Assembly: GCA_030765065.1 (NCBI GenBank)
Contig: CM060983.1
Location: forward strand, 46,374,067 to 46,438,066
DNA from: Deroplatys truncata
Lineage: Eukaryota > Arthropoda > Insecta > Mantodea > Mantidae
Direction of reading: 5' to 3'
DNA: 64,000 nucleotides
Positions 45,592 through 57,639 of the stretch are shown here, piece after piece (position 1 is the stretch's first letter; each line of letters opens with the position of its first letter). The notes under the pieces were generated by a model. The model was not told the DNA's origin, made no database searches, and saw nothing but the letters and a program-made list of their open reading frames with translations. The position numbers were made by a program, and so were the translations under genes.

Positions 45592-46013
45592 TATTTTATA
45601 ATAGTATAAAGGTGTAAATATTTTATTTGAAATATATTATACAGTTGTTTTGTTATTTTTATAGCACCTTTACATAGCTTTTGTTCCTGTTATCTTTTAA
45701 TTGCTTTAACCCTCTTTCTTCCCCCCTTAATTCACGTGCATGTGTGCAAATATACAAGATGAATATTGTTTATGGAGGATGAAATTAGGCACTAGGCTGC
45801 AAAATTCTAAGTAGTTTGACATTCAGTCGGAGTGCCCTCATTTGGTCTGTTGGGAATTATAAACCCAGGCATTGCCACTTGAGGTAATACCGGGTTCTCT
45901 GCATGGCATGTGGGTAGCTTCAGTAATGAAGTGGCAGTTTCACCAGAAATTAACCTGAGCTATATAATCTTTCCCAGAGATGCTTGGATCCAAAATTACA
46001 ATAGCAACCCCAA
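45592..46013. other. ATP23 3' flank
   Basis: This covers the 3' untranslated region and ~400 bp to the tandem array. A run CCCCCCTTAATTCACGTGCA lies near 45725. No repeat was recognised. Confidence 0.45.
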
Positions 46014-47833
46014 CAAATCTTTGGATAACACATTATACCATAGTGCAGAAGGCTGTTGCACTCTAACCAGCAGCCATTGAGTCAGATCTTTGGATAACAC
46101 ATTATACCATAGTGCAGAAGGTCTGTTGCACTCTAACCAGCAGCCATTGAGTCAAATCTTTGGATAACACATTATACCATAGTGCAGAAGGTCAGTTGCA
46201 CTCTAACCAGCAGCCATTGAGTCAAATCTTTGGATAACACATTATACCATAGTGCAGAAGGTCTGTTGCACTCTAACCAGCAGCCATTGAGTCAAATCTT
46301 TGGATAACACATTATACCATAGTGCAGAAGGTCTGTTGCACTTTAACCAGCAGCCATTGAGTCAAATCTTTGGATAACACATTATACCATAGTGCAGAAG
46401 GTCTGTTGCACTCTAACCAGCAGCCTTTGAGTCAAATCTTTGGATAACACATTATACCATAGTGCAGAAGGTCTGTTGCACTCTAACCAGCAGCCATTGA
46501 GTCAAATCTTTGGATAACACATTATACCATAGTGCAGAAGGTCTGTTGCACTCTAACCAGCAGCCATTGAGTCAAATCTTTGGATAACACATTATACCAT
46601 GGTGCAGAAGGTCTGTTGCACTCTAACCAGCAGCCATTGAGTCAAATCTTTGGATAACACATTATACCATGGTGCAGAAGGTCTGTTGCACTCTAACCAG
46701 CAGCCATTGAGTCAAATCTTTGGATAACACATTATACCATGGTGCAGAAGGTCTGTTGCACTCTAACCAGCAGCCATTGAGTCAAATCTTTGGATAACAC
46801 ATTATACCATGGTGCAGAAGGTCTGTTGCACTCTAACCAGCAGCCATTGAGTCAAATCTTTGGATAACACATTATACCATAGTGCAGAAGGTCTGTTGCA
46901 CTCTAACCAGCAGCCATTGAGTCAAATCTTTGGATAACACACTATACCATGGTGCAGAAGGACTGTTGCACTTTAACCAGCAGCCATTGAGTCAAATCTT
47001 TGGATAACACATTATACCATGGTGCAGAAGGTCTGTTGCACTCTAACCAGCAGCCATTGAGTCAAATCTTTGGATAACACATTATACCATGGTGCAGAAG
47101 GTCTGTTGCACTCTAACCAGCAGCCATTGAGTCAAATCTTTGGATAACACATTATACCATAGTGCAGAAGGTCTGTTGCACTCTAACCAGCAGCCATTGA
47201 GTCAAATCTTTGGATAACACATTATACCATGGTGCAGAAGGACTGTTGCACTTTAACCAGCAGCCATTGAGTCAAATCTTTGGATAACACATTATACCAT
47301 GGTGCAGAAGGTCTGTTGCACTCTAACCAGCAGCCATTGAGTCAAATCTTTGGATAACACATTATACCATGGTGCAGAAGGACTGTTGCACTTTAACCAG
47401 CAGCCATTGAGTCAAATCTTTGGATAACACATTATACCATGGTGCAGAAGGACTGTTGCACTCTAACCAGCAGCCATTGAGTCAAATCTTTGGATAACAC
47501 ATTATACCATGGTGCAGAAGGTCTGTTGCACTCTAACCAGCAGCCATTGAGTCAAATCTTTGGGTAACACATTATACCATGGTGCAGGACTGTTGCACTT
47601 TAACCAGCAGCCATTGAGTCAAATCTTTGGATAACACATTATACCATGGTGCAGAAGGTCTGTTGCACTCTAACCAGCAGCCATTGAGTCAAATCTTTGG
47701 ATAACACATTATACCATAGTGCAGAAGGACTGTTGCACTCTAACCAGCAGCCATTGAGTCAAATCTTTGGATAACACATTATACCATAGTGCAGAAGGAC
47801 TGTTGCACTTTAACCAGCAGCCATTGAGTCACA
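46014..47833 (+). repeat. Minisatellite array, 70-bp unit, about 26 copies
   Basis: The unit runs AATCTTTGGATAACACATTA, TACCATAGTGCAGAAGGTCT, GTTGCACTCTAACCAGCAGC, CATTGAGTCA (70 bp). Copies are nearly identical. Three positions vary together: CATAG/CATGG, GGTCTG/GGACTG and CACTCT/CACTTT, with GGACTG usually accompanied by CACTTT. The first unit lacks one base, and one unit near 47580 lacks 6 bp. As 70 is not a multiple of three, the array does not encode a repeated peptide. There are no spacers, so it is not CRISPR. Confidence 0.97.
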
Positions 47834-48089
47834 ATTTTGCTACCTTCGTCCCCCTATTCATTCTCATCCACCAAGCTGCAACCCCCATCTTGTCCAATAA
47901 GCAGTTAAACCCTATTAAGGGTGGGTACACTTACAACAGTCTTTTGGGCTTGCCCTCAACTTGCTAATGCTTTGTGATCCCCATAACTATCAGTATTTGA
48001 TGAACACCAGAACACTACAAATCAACTGAATTTTTCAGTACTATTATGTACATATAATGGAATTGTAAGAATGCAAATTTTTTGACAAT
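47834..48089. other. Right flank of the minisatellite
   Basis: C-richer sequence (CTTCGTCCCCCTATTCATTC and on) for about 130 bp, then AT-rich. No family recognised. Confidence 0.35.
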
Positions 48090-48900
48090 TTCTACTTTAT
48101 CTACTGCTTACCTAAGTAAGTAGAGGAAGTATTGTATTTCACCCAAAAATTCAATACCAAGATTTCACTGGAATGTTTTGAGATACCTGAATCCGAAAAA
48201 CATTGTAGAAAAAAGTTTGTGAACAGCATAACTCAAAAATAATAAGTCGGTTAAGTGCCAAACGTAATATTTAAGTCTGTGGCAAAGATTTACAAGAAAA
48301 TCTCCCACTGTAAACTACTCTACGTGGAAGGATTTTCATTCTTTTTTTTATTTTCTCAAAAATGGTTCTAATGATTTTGATTAATATACCATATGTTTGA
48401 AATATTTATAGGACAAATAAAATGTATATCTTGAATTTTGTGGGAATAGCTTGTGAAGTCCTCTTGATTTTTAATGACTTTTGTATAATTGGTAAACCAT
48501 AAGAGATAGACAAAATCCCACTACACAAATAAAGTAGAACTCAATAAAGCACACAATTTTTGTGAAATACAATTTGTTGTGGAGTTAAGTATTTTTGAGA
48601 TATTCTTTGTTATTGGCTTGAATTTTCAAGTACTTGTACTTTTTTCAAATGGTAAGTCATTATTCGTTTCCTTCTTGTGGTCATATAAAGAGCATGGAAT
48701 TTCAATGTTATCACATAGTCACCCACTTTTTAAAAATCTGACTCACTTTGGTCTACTGCATCTTTCTTATACCTACTACGAAATGTGTAAATGTATAATT
48801 AAAGTTTATCTTGATTAACAAGAAGTAGACAGAAGAGTAAGCCTCTGTAGAATAGTTAAAAGTAGTAGAGAAAGTCATATGAATGCAACATAAGATTTTT
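48090..48900 (+). repeat. R850 copy, diverged
   Basis: Left end CTACTTTATCTACTGCTTAC, then AAGTAGAGGAAGTATTGTAT. All blocks are in order to GTAGAGAAAGTCATATGAAT, GCAACATAAG and a T run at 48900. The GT-rich block is largely missing. Confidence 0.8.
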
Positions 48901-49650
48901 TTATTTTGGATACCTTGTTTAAGCCCGCATACATTTAAGACTGTCCATGTATCCCTACTGACAGTCACTGCTTTCTGAGAATGCTGAAGGAGGATGGAAA
49001 GTGAAGAAATATGACAGTAATGTCTGTTACTAGTTCCAAAAGCATATCTTTGTGCACATAGACAGAACATACTACAAAGGATTGGGGAACATGAAGCATA
49101 TAGAGATCTTTTGAGGTAATAGTTGCACAGATAAATTTACTAGTTTCATAAGTTTATTTTATTTCAAGTATTAAAATTGTTTGTAAAGCACTGGCTGACA
49201 ATATTGCATATAGATAACAGTATTTTACATTTTTTTTTTAATTTTTACATAATATAAGCTATATGTAACCAAATATATATTACATAAACAAAATAATAGC
49301 AATATATCGACATACAAGGAAGCACCATATGTTTTTCTTACTTGAAACAGTTTAAGGATTTCACTCTGGTGGAGAGTAACCGTGACATGCCAAGCAGTGC
49401 CATGAAAACTAGTGGTAAGATGGCTATAAAAAAGGAAGGGATAAAATATGATGTACTTGCTAGAAAGTGAAGGGAGAAATTGTTGCAAACTAATACAATA
49501 TAATAAAAAAAAATAAGAGTTGGTTTTTAAAATTGTTTCATATATACCTAAAATAAACTTAAACTTGTTTGAATCTTAGAATCTTAAGTATGAAACATTT
49601 CATGGTGGACTTCACTCCCTTCCTTTTTATAGGTAGTAAATGATAACTGT
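48901..49650. other. Intergenic, no recognised element
   Basis: AT-rich with T runs. No coding motif was seen. Confidence 0.35.
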
Positions 49651-49651
49651 A

Positions 49652-52208
49652 CATTGGTGAACCAGACCCCTGTAACAGTCATTTATTTCAGAAAATACAG
49701 CATTAAAATTTTCGAGACAGAAATATAAGTAAAGCATATGTGAACATTTACTTGAGCTTTATTTCATTAATCAGCTGTAACTGAAGTGGGGCTAGTAGTG
49801 TATCACTTTATAATTTCAAATGTGATTTGGGGGGTAAATAGAGTACCATTAGATAGAGCTCTTCGGAACAAATACCTTTTGTAGGAAATATTTTTGTTCA
49901 TACTCTTTTAGGGAAAAACGCATGCAAAACAATAACACACCTGAACCCTAGAGAGTAATGTGGTTCATATTGAAAAAATGTTATAAAAAGAAAATTAAAA
50001 TTCATATTGGCAAAAAAAGCTCAGATGGCCTTGCACAATACAATGACAACACTCTTTTATTTATTTTTGTGGGTAATAAAATAAGTATAAAAGTTAAATT
50101 TTCAAATACCTCTTCTACTATAAATAGTGATGCTTTTCACAATTGAGGAAGGCTTTATGTTGATGGTATTATTTGAATATACAGATTGCTGAGCATATGT
50201 ATGCTGAGAGATATTCTTGATGTGTTTGTCAGGCATCTTGCTGCCCATGCACAGGCAATTAGACAACTGCAACCTACCCACAACAAAATGTTGTTGTTCA
50301 CCAATGGCACTGGGGATTAATTGATCTGCATCATTTTCCCTCTGGCTTCCCAATATAAACTCTGTAAGTTATCACTTTTAAGGCCTTTGCATTTGGCGAG
50401 ATGCTGTTTGTTCAGGATGACATCTTCTTCACAGAGAGTGCACTTGGGTGTAGGTAGGCATCATATCTTATAGAGACGTTCTGAGGCAATCATGGCCAGT
50501 TGCCATCCTAAATAAGGCCACTGCAGTCGTCCTTGGCATTTTTTGTATATCAACTCTATCTTTAATAGTCTTATAATCTTTATCCTTTAATTTATCTTCT
50601 TCATCAAGTCTCTGCTGTCTTTTCAAATGTTTAATGTTATTTAATTTTTTATTTATTTCTATTTGTCCTATAGGTTTTATTTGTTGTATTGCACCTTTCT
50701 TTGCTAATTGATCTGCATGTTCATTGCCCAAAAGTCCAACATGAGCTGGGATCCATTGTAGAGTGACATGATTTCTAGTTTCAACTGTTTTAATTAGGCT
50801 GCTTATTTCTTTAATATTTCTTGTTGTTTTATTATTGTAATTTACTATTCCATCTATGGCTGATCTTGAGTCTTATAAGATGACTATTTTTTGTTTTATG
50901 TATGGTCTATATAAAATGTTCTGTAATGCTGCTTTTATAGCTATTAATTCTCCATCATAGAGGTCTGACGTTTCATCTAATGGTAGATACTGTGCAACAT
51001 GTTTACAGTATACTCCTGCACCGGCATTTATTTTATTGATGAGGTATCCATCTGTATATATTTGGAGCCATTCTTTTTCTGGGTATCTTTCATTTTCCGT
51101 AGCTATTGCTATGGCTCTCATTTCATCTGGTATATTGTTTTGTTTGTGTATTGTATATATCAGGTCATTCTGATATTATATAGCAATATATTCTATTGGA
51201 CTCGTTACCTCTGTTGCAGTTATATTTGTTGTAATTATGTTCTTGTATTTTAGGTTATTAATATATGTTCTGAAGCTTATTTGAGTTTTTAAAGTACTTA
51301 TAGTATCTGCTGTGTGGTACCATTTGTATCCGTTTCTATTGACTTGCAGTTTTTGTGCTAGAGTAATTGCTTTCAACTCATGTTCCAATTCTATAGCCAT
51401 GTTTTTTGTGAAGCTTTGTAGTACTGTAATTGGTGTTGTTTTTACAGCTCCTGTTATTATTCTTAGTGAATTAGATGCATGCTTTTCTCCTTGAAAAAGT
51501 GTAAATTAATTAAAAATATTTCCTGAGAAGGTTGCTTGTTTTGAAGAGCTCTACCTCAGGTATGGGCAAGCTGTGTGTCACATTCAGGAGGAAGGGCCTT
51601 AGAGGGGTAGTGTGATGTAACTTAGCTACCTCTCTATTGGTGTAATGGCGCAATGAGATTCTTAGTTTTGAGAAACTGGAAAAGCCTATTTATTAAAATG
51701 CATTAAATGACAAAGCCAAATCAAATGATTTTTCATTATTATTGATCAATAAATGTTTGAAACTCCTAAACATCTCATACTACTTATCAAAGTGAGGAAG
51801 TAAATGTAATATAGCATATAAACTCGCAGAAAAAATGAACAAACAATCTTTAACATTTGCAGTTTTTACAGTGCATACACATACGTTGCAGTATCTGTTT
51901 GTGTGTTGCAAACAGTAAATGGGAAGGGGAGGGATGGAGGTTGCCTGACACGCAGGCTCAAAAATGCCCTTACCTGCTCCTTAAGGTATCTTATTTGACC
52001 CCCACTTCCATTTTGGAATTTTAAGGTGTTATGCCACTGACCCCACTTCTGGTTTTGCCTGATTGATGAAATCAGCCCAGTGAAATTTCATATGTTTTTT
52101 AGTTGCAAATATTTTTTACTCAAAAATTTTAACTCTGTGTTTTCTGAAATAAATGACTAATACGAATGACTAAATGACAAAACCCGATGGGTGGTCTGGC
52201 TCACCTTG
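49652..52208. mobile_element. DNA element with ~200-bp inverted ends, split by a LINE
   Basis: The left end from CATTGGTGAACCAGACC and the inverted right end from CAAGGTGAGCCAGACCACC align for about 200 bp. Shared steps are GTCATTTATTTCAGAAAA, TTAAAATTTT, AACATATG-like and GAAGTGGGG. TA borders are at 49650-49651 and 52209-52210. The middle is a minus-strand LINE, so the host element was about 1.2 kb or less. No transposase was found in the remainder. Confidence 0.7.
50160..51500 (-). mobile_element. Non-LTR retrotransposon fragment with RNase H and C-terminal cysteine region
   Basis: The minus strand reads, in order: LRIITGAVKTTPITVLQ and MAIELEHELKAITLAQKLQV (end of RT); WLQIYTDGYLINKINAGAGV and DLYDGELIAIKAAL (RNase H, catalytic Asp and Glu present); GNEHADQLAKKGA (last RNase H motif); and ATGHDCLRTSL leading into a degraded cysteine-rich tail. 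It is 5'-truncated, with some frame breaks. The RNase H position after RT fits I/Jockey/R1-type LINEs. Confidence 0.82.
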
Positions 52209-52210
52209 TA

Positions 52211-53204
52211 TATTCTTTCATAGAAACAAGCTTGCATTCTAATAGTTTTAAACTGCACCACGTGAACTGTTTGGCATGGCATTGCACATAAGAGTGAAAC
52301 CCTGCATTTCAGTATCTTTTTTTAAAAATAATAATAGGAACAGCATTTCTCATTTACTGTTCTGTCAGACAATTATCAGAGGAGTATTCATTTACAAATC
52401 AGCAACAAATTGCTGCTGATTTAACATTTATGAAGAGGAGTTTCAAATAAGATTTTAGTCCGGATGTGAAAGCAAATTGTCAGTAATAAAGTGGATTGCA
52501 ACACTTTTAAAAATGACATAAGATTTGCTATAGTCTTATACAATGGGCCACATAATATATGCATTTGTATTACAAGTTTTACATCACTTCTAAAGGCTGT
52601 AGATGTAGAAAACTTTGTTTTATGTGACTGAAGAGCATTGTGACCCTTCTAGTGGAAGAAACATACACAATGGAGGTTAAGCACAAAATCCTTTTTCCAA
52701 AAGACCTGAAACTTCATTTTATTCCTTTATCTTTTGTAAATTATGAAAGTGAAAATATAATACTTTCAAAAGAGCAGGTGACATCTGGTTCTGGGCATTA
52801 GAATAATGATTCCATTTACTGTTAAGATCTTTTCTTTTAAATACTTTGCTATAACAAATTATATCAGCTTTTTGAAAGAAGGTGTTTGACTTTAAATTAA
52901 CATGATACAAGGTATTATTACCAGTAAATGTTGCCATTTGCCATAACGTGTTAATTCACGGACTCTTTAACTCAGTATTATATAAGTAGTGTATGCAAAT
53001 TCATTGAAATTTTCTGTTAGCTGGTTTTAAAGGAGTACAGTATGCTTTGGGAGTGTACACAGGGATATTAAATAAAAGCTTTTGTATTTTAAGATGTGAT
53101 AGTGCTCAGAAATGTCCAATAAACATAGGCTCTAAAATAAATTTTGTATGAAATTATTACTGCAAAAGAATGTTCAGTGAAGCGAACTTTTTATTACTGT
53201 CTCT
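52211..53204. other. Intergenic, no recognised element
   Basis: AT-rich, no feature recognised. Confidence 0.35.
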
Positions 53205-53635
53205 AATACTTATAAATAGTAGGTAGAGGAAGTATTGTATTTCATCCAACAATTCAGTATTTAGATTTTTATTGGAAACATGTTTTGAGGTCTCCTGAAT
53301 CCCCACCACAAAAAAGTTTCAGAAAGCTCTGCACACTGATCTGTCTATCTGTGAACAGTATATCTCTAAAATGTAGTTTCAGATAAATATTAAACTAGGA
53401 ATTTAAGGATAGCATCTTCCAAGGATCCAACACAAACATTTTTATGAAAATGCCCATTCCAAACTGCCCTTTGCATGGAATATATTAGTAAATTTTTTTT
53501 CTCAAAAGTGGCTGCAATGATTTTAATTTAAATACCATATGTTTAAGACATTTGCACGACTAAAACAATGATCTTGAATTTTCTGCAAATTACCTGTGAA
53601 GTCCTGCACATTTAGAAGGAATGAATACAATAAAA
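53205..53635 (+). repeat. R850 5' half, old copy
   Basis: AAATAGTAGGTAGAGGAAGT and TATTGTATTTCATCCAACAA, then block order to TTGAATTTTCTGCAAATTAC and GTGAAGTCCT. The right half is missing. Confidence 0.7.
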
Positions 53636-54744
53636 TTACCAGAGTGGGGTTATGTTAATTTCAGGAGAATGTTGTAGCTTGAATTGATGAATTCCCATTG
53701 CTGCTGGTGAAAAGAAATATTACATTAGCATATCTTTTATCTGAAAAAGTACATATTTTAGGCCCATGTTTGTTTGATTTATTTGGTTTCTGTTTTCATT
53801 CATGTTTTGATGAGCATTTTCACACCTCAAAAATATTGAACATTATTTATTGCAGTTCATTAAGAAACCAAAGGAAATTAACAGAAATGGCAGGTTCTTT
53901 CTCTTTTTGAGAATGTATACAGATTCTCTAAATTAGGGGGGAAAAAAACCCACATAAATCTGTTACTTAGGATTTATAATACTAATTTATTTTGTTTCAA
54001 CATTCCGGCAATTATTAAATATGTATAACTTAATTTAGTTTCTTTCTCAATGTTACCATTCATTTTCAGTTTATTTACACCTGTGTCTGATACCATTATT
54101 CTCACAGCCTCTTATTCAATGAGTATTTCTATACTACAACCTTTGTTGTCTCATTTTAATGTTGAATACGTAAAATATGAAAAAAAATTAAGTTTATGTT
54201 CAACAGAAGAAAATAAACACAGTTCAACACTGGAGTGTTAAACAAAAGTTTATGAACTGTATATTTTAGTCTTTTTAACTCAGGATGAAGACAAACTTTA
54301 TTAAATATCTATATACTCAATTTTGCTAACTGTTGCTACTGTTAAATCTGATTTTACCATTATCAAAGCTTTGTTGCATTACATCTAAAACTCAATTATC
54401 TGACATTTTTAATCATACTGCATTGCTTCACATTATGTAATACATCCTAACAAAATCGTAATACTCAGTTTATAGTTCTAGGTTTTAAAGTATGGAAAGA
54501 CAATGAAGGTAAAATAAAAATGCAGCATCAACATTATTGAAGCATGTGCACTTTTTAATTTAATGTGGCATTAGCATTAGTAATCAGAAGGGTTTTGAGG
54601 CCTTTGTTTATTATTATTCATTATTATAGTAGTTACAGTGATGAGCTACATGGAATGGAGGCTGTTACTGATCTAATTTTCGGCTTGTCTTGCTGTTTTA
54701 ACTGAACTTTTGACTCCAGTGAATAAACACTGCACTTAAATATA
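53636..54744. other. Intergenic, no recognised element
   Basis: AT-rich with short chance frames. Confidence 0.35.
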
Positions 54745-55945
54745 CAGGGTGGAAATAAACTCTAGGGATATAACGTGGTAAAGCAGCTTTTCTCAAGTAC
54801 TCTCTCCCCTGTTGATTTTAGAGATACATTTTATCAAAATATTTTTAAGAACATTAAAAGAAAGGAATAGAATCCAGAAGCAGCAAGTTTCTTTGCTGTT
54901 TATTTTACAGAAAACAATAATATGGCAACCTGTATTAATTCTTTACATAATTTTGTTTCATTATTGCAGGCCATGACTCATTACAAGTTTATAACAAATG
55001 AGAATCATGATAAAGCAAATTATGGGAGCTTGGATTACTCACATATCTGTCACAGAAAGTAACTAAAGGTGTTAATATTATAATGAATCCTTGCTGATAG
55101 AATTAATAATAAAAATAATTTTTTTTTTTAAATATTGTATTCTGATTCACTTTTTAATTCTTATTACAATAATAAAATAATCTTGTGGCACGACAGCCCA
55201 AATGTGGCTTGGGCAACCAACCGTTCTCACGCCCATGTACACATGGCAGAGGCAGGCAATCATCCAACTGATACAGAGAGGTAATGTAGCCAGCATCACA
55301 CATCCCTCAGCTGGAATGATGACTTTTGTGGTTGGTATCCCTGCCTATCATACCTCCTCAGTTTCCACATGATGCTGAGTGGGCACCAGTCCTATACTTC
55401 TTGTTCTTCAATGGATTACCCTCCTTTTTGTAGGACTTACAATCCAATGCCTTGGATCATTAGTATGTGAAGAGCAAGCAAACTCTAGATTATAGCATAT
55501 CTAGGATGGGTGATCAGCCCAATGTCTGGTATGGCATTGAAGAAGAAGGAAATAAAATGCAGTGATGAAAGGAAAATTCGTGAATAAAATTATCCAACCC
55601 AGCATTTGCCTAGCGACAGAGGAAAACTGTAAAAACCTTCGGTCAGATTGGTCAGCCCTGAGGGTTTGAACCCAGGGCCACAGACATTACTGTCTGAGCC
55701 ATTCCACTTGGTACCAATCCTATGCCTGGGACTTAAAATCTGCACCCCTATGGGTGCAAGTGAACCTGGATTCATTCTTTGGCCAGGAACCAGAGATACA
55801 CACTCTTGCCCACAGCACCACTGTGCAGGACCTAATTACAATAGATTTGTAAGATGTTTCTTTGAAGTTAACAGGGAGAGAATATTAGAGAAAAACTGAT
55901 TTGGCATGTTAAATTCCTGTGTTCAGTGTTTTGATTTTCACCCTA
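54745..55945. mobile_element. Inverted-repeat DNA element (~100-bp arms) containing SINE sequence
   Basis: The left arm from CAGGGTGGAAATAAACTC and the inverted right arm from TAGGGTGAAAATCAAAAC align over about 100 bp, sharing TTTTCTC, ACTCTCTCCCCTGTT / TTCTCTCCCTGTT steps and flanking TA. The core holds SINE-like insertions (55170-55790). No transposase is visible. Confidence 0.6.
55400..55790 (-). mobile_element. SINE related to family B, minus strand
   Basis: The body shares the CCATACCAGACATTGGGCTG and ATCACCCATCCTAGATA steps of family B, in reverse orientation. The head at about 55650-55715 has an A-box-like TGGCTCAGACAG and a B box GGTTCAAACCC unlike the family B head, so it is a related SINE with a different tRNA part. 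The adjacent 55170-55400 is another unclassified repeat. Confidence 0.65.
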
Positions 55946-57639
55946 TATATGCAGTTAATAACAAATTTAAGGAAATTATCTGAAATAGCATAACAGTAGC
56001 AAATAATCTCATACATTCTTATTTAGTAAAGTAGATGACAACAGATTATCAGCCTATAGTCTCATTATATCTGCAGTGTTGACGAGTTAAGCTGCTTGAT
56101 GTATGTATAATACAGTTTAAGCCTCCATTTCATGCTTACATTTATAAATTTGAAAAATCTAAATTGATTATAGATAATGAGTGATGTACAATTTTATTTG
56201 TACTAAAATATTTGGCACTTTTTGGTTATATATTTACAATATCAACAAGTTAATAATAGTTATGATTATAGTAACAAGCGATATTAGTTAGCTTAGTGCT
56301 TATAGAAGTCCCATATAGGGAAGTGTTTCATAGAAGGCACCGTTTTCGATGTGAGAATTTACAGCTACTTTTGTAAAAAAGGTTAACCATACCAGAATAT
56401 TTCAAAAATTCTTATAGGCTTTCATATCTTTGATATAAATGTGATGGTCACACTTTACAAAACTACTTTGAAGAAATGTTAGGCCATTCATTTTTCATTT
56501 AAGAAAAGATTATATCTACTTATGAATATGCATATGTGGTGATGTGGGGCATATTTCCTGTTCACTTCAAGTTGTTAGGAGCTGCTTAATGAATGAAATT
56601 CTTACATACACAGAATGGACTTGAAATATGTTAGGACTTACCCCAGAAACCCTGAACACAAAATATCCATTAGAAGAATGACTTAGAATATATTCATGGG
56701 AGTAGGAGTCTTTTCAGAATTATTTAGTCATTGCTATAGCTGTATAGCTATTGGCAAGAACAAAACAGTTTTTGAAGAAGAGTTTCAAATTATTTTACTA
56801 CTCTCATTTCTGACTATTCTTCACAGAATGAGAGAGCTGGTTGTTACGGAGATGATGCAATTAATAATTAAGTTGTCCTTCCACTTCACTCACTGGAGTG
56901 TTGAACATAGGATTAGTTTTCTCTTTTCCTGATACTCACTCTGTCGAACACAGGACTCCTCTCTATTACTCACACAGTAGCATTTTCTGTACATCACAGC
57001 CTCACTCACTGGCTCACTAGCATGCTGTGTGCTGCAGAGCTTTATGTAAAGTTCCATGGTAGGGGTAAAGGAAAACATCAGAAATAGCTGCTTGCATCTC
57101 AGTTGTGTTTCTTGAATTTACTTTAGCTGGGAGTGCTTCTTTCTAACCAATCAGAGGCTAACACTGAAGAATGTAGCCTGGTCCATGGCAGCTATGTCAC
57201 ACAATAGTTAAATTCAGTACAAAATCAAGGCCAGTTTTTTCTTTTTATTTGCTACTTAAAATATCCAGAATACTAATCATGATCAATACTTCTCCATTGA
57301 ATATACCATAACATGAAATTTAATGCTATGCTTACATTTGGTAACCTGTTTTTATTCAAATTTGGGATATATAATTGGATTTTGAAACAAACAATGGCCA
57401 CTCACCTCCTGAAAATTCCATACATATTTCATATCTATGTTTACCGCTCAAAAAGTTATTGTTTCTGTTATAAACCCTTATATTATAATATATTGGGAGT
57501 ACTAAGCTAGTAGTTGAAGGTTTGTTCACCAAGAGCTCCTATATTATACACCAAGAAGAGATTAAGTAGCAATGAGAGTGGATATAACCACCAAGAATAT
57601 GGGCATCTGGGAGCAGGATGTTGAGAAAATAACAACTAC
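55946..57639. other. Intergenic, no recognised element
   Basis: AT-rich for the first 900 bp. The part 56930-57240 is CT-richer and unexplained. No coding exon could be supported. Confidence 0.35.

Noticed and set aside
46014-47833. CRISPR-like array
   Set aside because: The units abut with no unique spacers, are 70 bp long, and lie in a eukaryotic genome.
50160-51500. RNase H region as part of an LTR element
   Set aside because: The order RT then RNase H then cysteine-rich tail, with no protease, integrase or LTRs, fits a non-LTR LINE.
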